From contig JAOZOG010000011.1 in NCBI GenBank assembly GCA_029933395.1, forward strand, positions 8,602 through 22,682: DNA of 14,081 bases, given 5' to 3'. Under the pieces are notes generated by a model. It was not told the origin of the DNA. It ran no database searches and saw nothing but the letters and a program-made list of their open reading frames with translations. Shown here one piece after another: positions 5,613 to 12,743 of this stretch (the first letter of the stretch is position 1; the number at the start of each line of letters is the position of its first letter). Source of the stretch: Sulfurovaceae bacterium. GTDB lineage: Bacteria; Campylobacterota; Campylobacteria; Campylobacterales; Sulfurovaceae. The position numbers and the translations under genes were made by a program.

Positions 5613-6735
5613 AAAAAAGAGTGAAGACGACAGTAATTTCTGGATCTCCTATGCAGATCTGATGGCCGGTCTTCTTTTTGTTTTCATCCTCCTGATTGGT
5701 GCGATCGTTTCCAAGTCCATCATCCTCAAGAGCGACCTGCATCAAAAAGAGGAGAGACTTGCCGCTGCCGAAAAAGACTTGACCGGCAAAGAGGGCAAGC
5801 TGAACCAACTCAACAAGATGCTCCGTGAAAAGCTGGCCTATATCGAAGCACAGGATGAAAATCTCTCTTCCAAAGAGAGAGAGCTGAAGCAGACATATGG
5901 CCAACTGTCGATGAAAGAGGAGCAGGTCAAAAAACTCAACAAACTTTTGCTTGAAGCGAATACACAGCGGGATATACTCAGCAATAAAGTGGTCGTGGTC
6001 CAAAATCTGCTTGAGGAGACAAAAATTGAGAAGAAAAAAAGTGAAAAAGAGCTGGAGGACTATAAGGGTAAAGTCGTCGTCCTCTCCAGCCAGCTGAGCG
6101 ATGTCAATAGGACGGTAGCAGCCAGGGAAAAAGAGATGCTTCGGCTCCTCAATGCACTGGATGAGAAGGAGACGAATTACAACAAAATCGTCGAAAATCT
6201 CCAGAAGCAGAAGGCAAAAATCAAAAATCTGACCGGTATGAAGGTCAAAGTCATTGCTGCACTGAAGAAAGAGTTGGGAGAGCAGATCTCTATCGATCCC
6301 AAAAATGGTTCGCTCCGGCTTTCGTCCAATATTCTTTTCGACAAAGGAAGTGCCCAGCTCAAAGAGGAGGCGAAAGCCAGCCTCAAAAAAGCCTTTGAAG
6401 AGTATATCGGTGCACTGGTAACCAATCCGGTCATCAAACCGCATCTGGACAAAATCATCATCGAAGGCCATACAGACAGCGATGGGGGCTATCTATACAA
6501 TCTCGATCTTTCACAACGGCGTGCATTTGCCGTGATGAACTATCTCCTGACACTCGATTTCGCCGAAAAGTACAATATCAAGCCCCTGATCACCGCCAGC
6601 GGCCGCTCCTATCTCGATGCTGTCAAAGTCAATGGAGTCGAAGACAAAGAGGCATCGAGAAGAATCGAGATCAAATTCAGACTCAAAAATGAAGATGCGA
6701 TGCACGAAATCGAAAAGGTGCTCGATGCAGAGTGA
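5602..6735 (+). CDS. OmpA/MotB-family stator partner, ZorB-like, with extended coiled coil
   Basis: 377 residues. A short basic N-terminus leads to a single membrane helix in the context WISYADLMAGLLFVFIL; D19 is the likely ion-carrying aspartate, and the W-I-S-x-x-D-L-M-A-G-L pattern is close to ZorB. Residues about 40-225 form a long, heptad-like Lys/Glu/Leu-rich coiled coil, much longer than in flagellar MotB. Residues about 233-370 are an OmpA-like peptidoglycan-binding domain with ILFDKGSAQL, EGHTDSDG (D292) and LSQRR (R306/R307), ending RRIEIKF. The gene overlaps the channel gene by 11 bases; its ribosome-binding signal (AGAGG near 5584) is rather distant, fitting translational coupling. 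The coiled coil would hold the peptidoglycan-binding domain far from the inner membrane. Role unknown: Zorya-like defence motor, envelope transport or motility are possible. Confidence 0.87.
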   Translation: MFSRKKSEDDSNFWISYADLMAGLLFVFILLIGAIVSKSIILKSDLHQKEERLAAAEKDLTGKEGKLNQLNKMLREKLAYIEAQDENLSSKERELKQTYGQLSMKEEQVKKLNKLLLEANTQRDILSNKVVVVQNLLEETKIEKKKSEKELEDYKGKVVVLSSQLSDVNRTVAAREKEMLRLLNALDEKETNYNKIVENLQKQKAKIKNLTGMKVKVIAALKKELGEQISIDPKNGSLRLSSNILFDKGSAQLKEEAKASLKKAFEEYIGALVTNPVIKPHLDKIIIEGHTDSDGGYLYNLDLSQRRAFAVMNYLLTLDFAEKYNIKPLITASGRSYLDAVKVNGVEDKEASRRIEIKFRLKNEDAMHEIEKVLDAE

Positions 6736-6904
6736 TTTCATTCCGGAAAAGATGAAAAAAGCCAAGTGGGCCTTAATAAAAAATCTTGAGATTGCACAGG
6801 AGAAAGAGGAGGCGATGAAACCAAAAATCTTCACCGCAGGTCTGCCCTGGTGGCGCAAGTGGTGGAATCGTCTGAAACCGGGATTTTTACGGTTGTGGTG
6901 GTAA
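6725..6904 (+). CDS. Trp-rich basic mini-protein, third gene of the stator operon
   Basis: A 59-residue ORF begins inside the end of the OmpA-domain gene (11-base overlap), with AAAAGGTG at 6712-6719 placed correctly upstream of the ATG at 6725. It has a charged helix-like first half (KKAKWALIKNLEIAQEKEE) and a tail with six of its seven tryptophans: PWWRKWWNRLKPGFLRLWW. Such a basic aromatic tail suggests an amphipathic, membrane-surface segment. No signal peptide or full membrane helix is seen. It resembles nothing I recognise. The overlap and ribosome binding site support it as a real, coupled gene; an accessory or regulatory subunit of the channel pair is inference. A later ATG at 6751 is possible but has a poorly spaced ribosome binding site. 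Confidence 0.6.
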   Translation: MQSDFIPEKMKKAKWALIKNLEIAQEKEEAMKPKIFTAGLPWWRKWWNRLKPGFLRLWW

Positions 6905-6964
6905 TTTCAAGCTTCTAAACCATACTTTTTAACAGAAATACGCAATTATCCCACATTTTTTGGT

Positions 6965-6991
6965 TATACTATGAAATAATTGAAAAAGGAG
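6965..6991 (+). promoter_or_regulatory. Promoter -10 and ribosome binding site of the Tyr-rich lipoprotein gene
   Basis: TATACT at 6965-6970 is a good -10 box, with no clear -35 box. AAAAAGGAG at 6983-6991 lies eight bases before ATG 7000. The preceding 60 bases after the mini-protein stop show no terminator-like hairpin, so read-through from the stator operon is possible. Confidence 0.55.
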
Positions 6992-6999
6992 ACTTAAGT

Positions 7000-7443
7000 A
7001 TGATACGACAACATTTTAAAAAGATAGGAGTCGTCGCGGCACTCACTTCGACGTTGCTCTTTACCGGATGTACCCCGGAAGAGCAGGCGATGGCAGCCGG
7101 TGCCGCGATGGGAGCCGGTGCTACAGCGGTCGCACTCTCTTCGTACAGCTACCCCTACTATTATGGTACACCATATTATTACTATGGGGGAAGATACTAC
7201 TACGGCGGATACTATCGAAACGGATATTACTACTATCGTGGACGCCGCTTCTATAATGGCCACTACTATAATCGGGGATACCGATACTACAACGGCAGAC
7301 GCTACCGTGCAACGGTGGGGCGCTATGGATACTATACCAGCAGAAGCCAGTACAACCGATATCGTTACTCCGGCAGAAGAGGCAGTTCGTATAACAGGCG
7401 ATCTTACAGCCGCTCAAGCTATAGAGGTGGACGCCGCTACTAA
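7000..7443 (+). CDS. Tyr/Gly/Arg-rich lipoprotein
   Basis: 147 residues. A basic N-terminus and hydrophobic stretch lead to a lipobox-like LLFTG-C24, so the mature protein is probably lipid-anchored in the envelope; F at -3 is less usual than L or V. Residues about 28-46 (EQAMAAGAAMGAGATAV) form a small Gly/Ala zipper. From residue 48 the protein is low-complexity: about 35 tyrosines in YYY or YYYY clusters mixed with G, R, N and S, strongly basic and without acidic residues. Short repeats such as GGRYYYGGYY and RGRRFYNGHYY recur. Similar Tyr-rich lipoproteins occur in proteobacteria without assigned function; polysaccharide or nucleic-acid binding, or phase-separating surface material, is speculation. 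It converges with the HIT gene after 12 bases. Confidence 0.78.
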   Translation: MIRQHFKKIGVVAALTSTLLFTGCTPEEQAMAAGAAMGAGATAVALSSYSYPYYYGTPYYYYGGRYYYGGYYRNGYYYYRGRRFYNGHYYNRGYRYYNGRRYRATVGRYGYYTSRSQYNRYRYSGRRGSSYNRRSYSRSSYRGGRRY

Positions 7444-7455
7444 CCCGGGTGCAAT

Positions 7456-7845
7456 TCAGGGGGTTGGCAGCTGATTCAGTGTCAACTCTAATTTCTTCCT
7501 GAATACTTCAAAAGAGGGGAGTGAGAGCTTCGCTTCTCTCTGCTTCTCTCCCCACATGGGTTCGGGAAAATAACTGTCTGTTTCAAAACGAGCCATAATA
7601 TGCCAATGTACATGCGGCAGGTAATTGCCAAATGAGGCGATATTGATCTTGGCAGGCTGATAGTAGGAGAGCATCTCCTTTTCTATCAGGTCGAGCAGCG
7701 CATAGATTTCCATTTTTGTATTTATAGGTACATCACTCATTTCCCGGTAAGGTTCTTTGGCGAATATTTTTAACCATGGGATCTCACTCTCCTCTTTTTC
7801 TATTCGAACCCTTGCATTCTCCCAGATAACAATCTGCTGCAGCAT
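7456..7845 (-). CDS. HIT (histidine triad) family protein
   Basis: 129 residues with the HIT signature H79-V-H81-W-H83 (numbered with one extra N-terminal residue; 78, 80 and 82 from the chosen start), where the middle histidine is the expected nucleophile attacking the alpha-phosphate of a nucleotide. The upstream NIASFGNYLPH and downstream FPEPMWG match a HIT subgroup common in proteobacteria. Substrate (Ap4A, AMP-lysine or other) unknown. The ATG at 7845 overlaps the previous gene's stop in the form TGATG, which indicates translational coupling; a TTG three bases upstream is possible but less likely. Last gene of the carB unit, cytoplasmic. Confidence 0.87.
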   Translation of the reverse strand: MLQQIVIWENARVRIEKEESEIPWLKIFAKEPYREMSDVPINTKMEIYALLDLIEKEMLSYYQPAKINIASFGNYLPHVHWHIMARFETDSYFPEPMWGEKQREAKLSLPSFEVFRKKLELTLNQLPTP

Positions 7846-8273
7846 CAACGAATCCTTTTAATACTAATATTATTTAATTTAAAAATCTGTGAGGCGCTTT
7901 GACGACCCTTTTGTGTCGGAAACTTTACGATCACATCGGCAGACTCTTCGGCAAATGCTTTGTCGTAGGGCCTGCCACTGATATTTGCGGAGGTCGTATA
8001 GGCCCACCCCAGTTTTTGGATCAGTTGCAGATGGTTTGTTTCTCTGATGACACGGTAGGAGTGGCCATCGGGAAAGATAAAGGTACTTCTCTTCGCTCTT
8101 CTGATCCTGTTTTTATGCCTTTCGGGTACACGGGTGAATGTTTTGAGTGATTGAAGTGAGGGAAGGGCTTTGATATAGTGTTTGTGAGGAGGACGCTGTT
8201 TTATTTCGGTAAGCCTGTCGGCATTTTGGGAGACGAAACCGATCGTCGTATCGGTCTGCGTCAGGAAGACCAT
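7845..8273 (-). CDS. Short Sua5/YciO/YrdC-domain protein (TsaC-like)
   Basis: 142 residues from ATG 8273. YrdC-domain proteins make threonylcarbamoyl-AMP for the t6A modification of tRNA. Seen: QTDTTIGFVSQ at the N-terminus (the usual P-T-D-T substrate loop), the K-x-R-P motif (IKQRP), KALPSL, and TTSANISG followed by DVIV. It is shorter than E. coli TsaC (about 190 residues); compact versions like this are, as I recall, normal in Campylobacterota. Start: family members begin right at M-x-x-L-x-QTDTT, which favours ATG 8273, but that ATG has no good ribosome binding site, whereas GTG 8297 (eight residues longer, nine bases after the carB stop) has AGG eight bases upstream. Downstream HIT gene coupled by TGATG. 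Whether it is the essential t6A enzyme or a paralogue cannot be told. Confidence 0.82.
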   Translation of the reverse strand: MVFLTQTDTTIGFVSQNADRLTEIKQRPPHKHYIKALPSLQSLKTFTRVPERHKNRIRRAKRSTFIFPDGHSYRVIRETNHLQLIQKLGWAYTTSANISGRPYDKAFAEESADVIVKFPTQKGRQSASQIFKLNNISIKRIR

Positions 8274-8306
8274 GGTCTTCAGCCGCTCACTGCTCACTGT
8301 CGATAC

Positions 8307-11300
8307 CTATTGATTGAGATAATCCTGAAGTGCTTTTGGTTCCAGCTTGCCGTCATCCTCTTTGAGCTCCTTGATTGCCTGTGCCGTCGCTTTGGCGGCA
8401 GCGATAGTCGTAAAATAGGCGACATTGTTGTTGAGGACTGATTGCCTCATCGTTCTGGCATCGTCTTTGCTCGCTTTGTTGTCGCTGGTATTGATAGCCA
8501 GAGCGATCTCTTCGTTTCTGATCATATCATCGATATTGGGACGCCCCTCGTAGATTTTGAGTACTTTTGTCGATACCACACCGGCAGCTTCCAGTGCTTT
8601 GTGTGTACCGGAAGTCGCAACGATCTCGAAGCCCAGGTCGGCAAACATTTTTCCAACTTCACCGGCATAGGGCTTGTCTGTTTCGGTCAGTGAAATAAAG
8701 AGCGTGCCTTCGAGTGGAATATTGTTTTTGCTGGCGAATTGGCTTTTGGCGAAACTCATCCCGAAAGTGTCGGAGATTCCCATCACTTCACCGGTCGATT
8801 TCATTTCCGGCCCAAGGATCAGGTCGGAACCCGGCAGTTTATTGAAGGGGAAGACAGCCTCTTTGACAGCAATATGCTTTCTGAGGATCGGCTCCATAAT
8901 CTTTTTCCCGAAGTTGACAACACCGAAGATATCGTAAAACTTCAATGCTTCTCTGAGGTCTCCCTGCAGCATTACACGGGTCGCTACCTTGGCCAGAGGA
9001 ACGCCTGTCGCTTTGGAGACAAAAGGAACGGTTCGTGATGCTCTCGGATTGACCTCGATGAGATAGATGTCGCCTCTATGGATTGCAAACTGGATATTGA
9101 GCAGGCCTATCACGCCCAGACCCAGAGCGATTTCCGCGGTCTGGCGTTTGACCTCCTCGATCAGTTCATCGGAAATAGAGACAGGTGGGAGTGAACAGGC
9201 AGAGTCCCCCGAGTGTATCCCGGCCTCTTCGATATGCTGCATCACCGAACCGATATAGACTTCCTTGCCGTCACAGATCGCATCGACATCGAGCTCTATG
9301 GCATTGTCTAGGAATTTGTCGATCAGTACCGGTGCGTCATTGGAGACGCTGACTGCTTCATCCATATACTCTCTGAGCTCCGCATCACTGTAGACGGTAC
9401 GCATGCCGCGTCCACCCAGGACGAAGCTCGGCCGTACCAGAACGGGATAGCCGATACGGTTGGCGATAGCCATCGCTTCATCTTTGGCAAAGGCTGTTCC
9501 ATTATCAGGCTGCTTCAGTCCGAGTTTTGTAATAAAATCGGAGAATTGCTCCCTGTCTTCTGCCAGATCGATCACCTTGGCGGAAGTGCCGGAGATATTC
9601 GCCCCGATGGCTGTCAGTTTTTTTGCCAGCTTCAGAGGGGTCTGCCCGCCAAAGTGTACGATGACACCGTCCGGATTTTCCAACTCGATGACATTGCGGA
9701 CATGCTCGAAATCGATCGGTTCAAAGTAGAGGATATCAGAAGTATCGTAATCGGTCGAAACCGTTTCAGGGTTGCAGTTGTACATTATCGACTGGATGCC
9801 CATATCTTCCAGTGCAAAAGAGGCATGAACGCAGCAGTAGTCAAACTCGATCCCCTGACCGATTCGATTGGGGCCGCCGCCGATCACGAGGACTTTCTTC
9901 CCTTCCGAAACAGGCTTTTTGGCAGCTGGAACTTTGGTGATATTGGTCGAAGAGTAGAGATAGGGTGTCAATGCTTTGAACTCCGCTGCACAGGTATCCA
10001 CTTCATTGTATTCGAGTGCGATACCCATCTTTTCTCTGGCTCGGTAGATATCGTTTTCACTGAGAGAGAGGCCCTCTTTTTGATCGATCACCGCAGCGAT
10101 CATCGCATCGGAAAAGCCTTCGCTTTTGATTTTTCTCAACCGTTTTTCATCTGACAGCATCGCGATATCCATCTCTGCCTCGCTCTGGGCAAGCTCCTGG
10201 AATTGATAGAGGAACCATCGATCGATTTTGCAGAGGTCGAAGATCTCATCGACCGTGAGGCCGCGCCTGAATGCCTCAAAAAGATAGAGAATACGGTTTT
10301 CGTGAGAGCGTCGTATCTCTTTGCGCAGCTCTTTGTCATCACAGGAGACAGGATCAAATCCGATCAATCCGGTTTCAAGAGAGCAGAGTGCTTTCTGGAA
10401 AGACTCTTTGAAGGTGCGGCCGATACTCATCACCTCCCCGACACTCTTCATCGCAGTCGTCAGTGTCGAGTCTGCGAGAGGGAACTTCTCAAAAGTGAAG
10501 CGCGGGATCTTGGTGACGATGTAGTCGATGACCGGTTCGAAACTTGCGGGGGTACCTGTGATATCGTTGGTGATCTCATCGAGGGTATAGCCGACAGCCA
10601 GCAGCGTGGCGACTTTGGCGATGGGGTAGCCTGTCGCCTTGGATGCCAGAGCAGAGGAGCGGCTGACCCTCGGGTTCATTTCGATGACGATCATGCGGCC
10701 TGTATCGGGATTGATAGAGAACTGTACATTTGAACCGCCCGTATCGACACCGACTTCACGCAGGATCTTGAAGGAGGCATCACGCATACGCTGGTACTCT
10801 TTGTCTGTCAATGTCAGGGCCGGGGCGATGGTGATACTGTCGCCGGTATGGACACCCATCGGATCGAGGTTTTCAATGGAGCAGACGATGATGCAGTTGT
10901 CTGCGCGGTCACGGATGACCTCCATCTCATACTCTTTCCATCCCAGAAGAGACTCTTCGATGAGAATTTCGGAAATAGGGCTCGCATCCAGTCCGCCCTG
11001 GACAATCTCTTTGTACTCATCCATATTGTATGCGACACCGGAACCGCCACCGGCCAACGTATAAGAGGCGCGGATGATCAGCGGAAAGCCGATCTTTTTG
11101 GCAGCATCGAGTGCCTCATCCATTGAGTAGGCATACTGTGAAATGGGGAGATCCATTCCGATCTTGATCATCGCTTTTTTGAACTCCTGGCGATCTTCAC
11201 CTTTTTTGATCGCTTCGGGATTGGCGCCCAGAAATTCGACGTTCTCAAGCATGCCTTTTTCGTGCATACTCATTGCGACATTGAGTGCCGTCTGTCCACC

Positions 11301-11570
11301 CATCGTCGGGAGTATCGCGTCGACATTCTCTTTGGCGATGATCTTGGCGATAATATCTTCGGTGATCGGCTCGATATAGGTGCGGTGTGCAAACTCTGGG
11401 TCGGTCATAATCGTCGCAGGATTGGAGTTGATCAGTACGACCTTGTATCCCAGCTCTTTGAGTGTCTTTGCTGCCTGAGTTCCGGAGTAGTCAAATTCGC
11501 AGGCCTGGCCGATCACTATGGGACCTGAACCGATCAATAAAATGGTTTTGATATCTTCGCGTTTTGCCAT
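8307..11570 (-). CDS. carB: Carbamoyl-phosphate synthase large subunit
   Basis: 1087 residues, full length. It makes carbamoyl phosphate from bicarbonate, two ATP and ammonia supplied by CarA, for arginine and pyrimidine synthesis. The two homologous ATP-grasp halves are plain: IGSGPIVIGQACEFDYSGTQ near residue 13 and VIGGGPNRIGQGIEFDYCC near residue 560, each followed by the NP-x-T-x-x-x-D loop. A C-terminal methylglyoxal-synthase-like regulatory domain (about 950-1087) contains TLFISLTETDK and EIVATSGTHKAL, the site for allosteric control by UMP or ornithine in other bacteria. AAGGG lies nine bases before the ATG. carA is not in the window, as is common when the subunits are unlinked. A strong -10 box lies 30 bases upstream, and the TsaC-like and HIT genes follow with minimal gaps. 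Confidence 0.98.
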   Translation of the reverse strand: MAKREDIKTILLIGSGPIVIGQACEFDYSGTQAAKTLKELGYKVVLINSNPATIMTDPEFAHRTYIEPITEDIIAKIIAKENVDAILPTMGGQTALNVAMSMHEKGMLENVEFLGANPEAIKKGEDRQEFKKAMIKIGMDLPISQYAYSMDEALDAAKKIGFPLIIRASYTLAGGGSGVAYNMDEYKEIVQGGLDASPISEILIEESLLGWKEYEMEVIRDRADNCIIVCSIENLDPMGVHTGDSITIAPALTLTDKEYQRMRDASFKILREVGVDTGGSNVQFSINPDTGRMIVIEMNPRVSRSSALASKATGYPIAKVATLLAVGYTLDEITNDITGTPASFEPVIDYIVTKIPRFTFEKFPLADSTLTTAMKSVGEVMSIGRTFKESFQKALCSLETGLIGFDPVSCDDKELRKEIRRSHENRILYLFEAFRRGLTVDEIFDLCKIDRWFLYQFQELAQSEAEMDIAMLSDEKRLRKIKSEGFSDAMIAAVIDQKEGLSLSENDIYRAREKMGIALEYNEVDTCAAEFKALTPYLYSSTNITKVPAAKKPVSEGKKVLVIGGGPNRIGQGIEFDYCCVHASFALEDMGIQSIMYNCNPETVSTDYDTSDILYFEPIDFEHVRNVIELENPDGVIVHFGGQTPLKLAKKLTAIGANISGTSAKVIDLAEDREQFSDFITKLGLKQPDNGTAFAKDEAMAIANRIGYPVLVRPSFVLGGRGMRTVYSDAELREYMDEAVSVSNDAPVLIDKFLDNAIELDVDAICDGKEVYIGSVMQHIEEAGIHSGDSACSLPPVSISDELIEEVKRQTAEIALGLGVIGLLNIQFAIHRGDIYLIEVNPRASRTVPFVSKATGVPLAKVATRVMLQGDLREALKFYDIFGVVNFGKKIMEPILRKHIAVKEAVFPFNKLPGSDLILGPEMKSTGEVMGISDTFGMSFAKSQFASKNNIPLEGTLFISLTETDKPYAGEVGKMFADLGFEIVATSGTHKALEAAGVVSTKVLKIYEGRPNIDDMIRNEEIALAINTSDNKASKDDARTMRQSVLNNNVAYFTTIAAAKATAQAIKELKEDDGKLEPKALQDYLNQ

Positions 11571-11599
11571 GGAGGGTTACCCTTGTGTTTTAGTTTGTT

Positions 11600-11605
11600 A
11601 TTATA
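11600..11605 (-). promoter_or_regulatory. -10 box of a carB promoter
   Basis: On the minus strand the gap between mreC and carB reads CCTGTATAATAA, a consensus TATAAT preceded by TG, 30 bases before the carB ATG. This suggests carB and its two followers are transcribed independently of the clpX-mreBC unit. No good -35 box is seen, as usual in this phylum. Confidence 0.55.
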
Positions 11606-11622
11606 CAGGTTCAATGTTTAAG

Positions 11623-11644
11623 GGCACCCCTTGAGAGAGGTGCC
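11623..11644 (-). terminator. Weak hairpin after mreC
   Basis: GGCACC and GGTGCC form a six-base GC-rich stem around a ten-base loop, just after the mreC stop and before the carB -10 box. No U-tract follows on either strand, so it is at best a weak or Rho-assisted end of the mreC transcript or a processing site. Confidence 0.3.
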
Positions 11645-11651
11645 TGCAGTG

Positions 11652-12743
11652 CTAGAACAAGTCCAGATTTTCGACTTTTGGACGGACTTTTTTCTTTTTT
11701 TTCTTCTTTTTGACAGGTGGTTTTGCTGTTTCTGCCGGTGGCTCCATCTGTTCTGAGCTGATGACCTCTTCCTGTGTCTGGATGATCTTTTTGGGCTCTT
11801 CCGGCAAGACAGAGGGGATACTCGAAACGTAGGGTTCCTCCATATTGTCCAACGTCTGATTGGCATCCGTGATCGATACATTTTGATCGATAGAGAGGTT
11901 GCTGTCGGCTGATGCTTTCGTCGTGTTGCACTCACAGATATAGTCGCCGTCAAATTTGGATGTCAGTGATACGGTGGCATCTTTGACCAGATAGAAATAG
12001 TCTGGGTGGAGGATGTCCGCATAAGGTTTGATATAGGCCACTTTGTAGCTGCTCTCGATCTCAACTCTCTCTACGACACCGACGGGAATATTGGCAAAGA
12101 AGATACCATCCAGCCCACTGGTAAATACTTTGTCTCCCGGCAGAATTTTGGCCCATTTGGGAATAAACTTGACTTGCATCTGTTTGGTATTGACACCTAT
12201 GGCGATACCAGCTGCCCGGCCTTTTCCGACAAAAACGGAAAAGCGGCACTTGGTGCTGGAGACGAGTGCGCCGTAGAGATTGTTGTTTTCTACATGGGCT
12301 ACACCTGCCGCGACATCACCCTGTATCAATCCATAGAGCTTGTCTTTGCTTCCTTTGAAGTGGCGGGGTTTGGTCAGTATCACCTGGCTGAAGGTGTTGA
12401 GTTTGACATAGGAGATGGTCTGTACGATATCGACACTGTTTCGCGGCATCTTTTCAAGTGAGGGGATTTTTCTATAAAGATCTCTGACCTGACGGATATA
12501 GTGTTTTTGCTCGAGAAGGCGTTTGCGAAGGTATTTGTTTTCTCTGAGAAGTTTTTGAATATTTTTTTTCTGGTAGACATAGCTCTGACTCTTGTTCTCT
12601 ACCTCTTTGGTGACATTGGTATAGGTTTGCTTGATTGGATTGATGATGGAGAGAAGCGCATTGACGATTCTTCCATCTTTGTTGGTTATGACAACTGTCA
12701 GAAACAGCAGGAGCAGGATAATGACAAGGACTCTAGTCTTCAT
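11652..12743 (-). CDS. mreC: Rod-shape-determining protein MreC
   Basis: 363 residues. An N-terminal membrane helix (about 4-20, VLVIILLLLFLTVVI), a coiled coil (about 50-95, rich in K/E/L) and the periplasmic beta-rich MreC core (about 100-270) with GLIQGDVAAGVAH, VFVGKGRAAGIAIG and LPGDKVFTSGLDGIFFANIPVG are all present. MreC dimerises and links MreB to the peptidoglycan elongation enzymes. The tail (about 275-363) is a disordered Glu/Pro/Ser-rich extension ending with eight consecutive lysines (345-352) and RPKVENLDLF; this is longer than in E. coli. The ATG overlaps the mreB stop by 11 bases. The lysine tract is encoded by A-runs containing an in-phase slippery heptamer (reported separately). 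mreD is not adjacent. Confidence 0.94.
   Translation of the reverse strand: MKTRVLVIILLLLFLTVVITNKDGRIVNALLSIINPIKQTYTNVTKEVENKSQSYVYQKKNIQKLLRENKYLRKRLLEQKHYIRQVRDLYRKIPSLEKMPRNSVDIVQTISYVKLNTFSQVILTKPRHFKGSKDKLYGLIQGDVAAGVAHVENNNLYGALVSSTKCRFSVFVGKGRAAGIAIGVNTKQMQVKFIPKWAKILPGDKVFTSGLDGIFFANIPVGVVERVEIESSYKVAYIKPYADILHPDYFYLVKDATVSLTSKFDGDYICECNTTKASADSNLSIDQNVSITDANQTLDNMEEPYVSSIPSVLPEEPKKIIQTQEEVISSEQMEPPAETAKPPVKKKKKKKKVRPKVENLDLF
11688..11711 (-). repeat. Oligo-A tract with in-phase slippery heptamer in mreC
   Basis: On the coding strand, runs of five, two, eight and six A separated by single G encode K345-K352. The phase of codons 348-350 (AAA AAA AAG) places the canonical A-AAA-AAG heptamer in the zero frame. 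A -1 slip after codon 350 would replace the last 13 residues by 27 others, ending at 11611. The tract is also a candidate for replication or transcription slippage. Confidence 0.6.

Noticed and set aside
4539..6471. Two long minus-strand open frames opposite the stator genes
   Set aside because: They mirror the codon pattern of the real plus-strand genes, which have strong membrane, coiled-coil and OmpA signatures.
4467..7443. Complete Zorya defence system
   Set aside because: No ZorC, ZorD helicase or ZorE nuclease is in the window; downstream genes are a mini-protein and a lipoprotein, so only ZorAB-like similarity can be claimed.
7000..7443. Alternative frames over the lipoprotein gene
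   Set aside because: They arise from the repetitive TAC/TAT/GGA codons; only frame 7000-7443 has a signal peptide, lipobox and correctly placed ribosome binding site.
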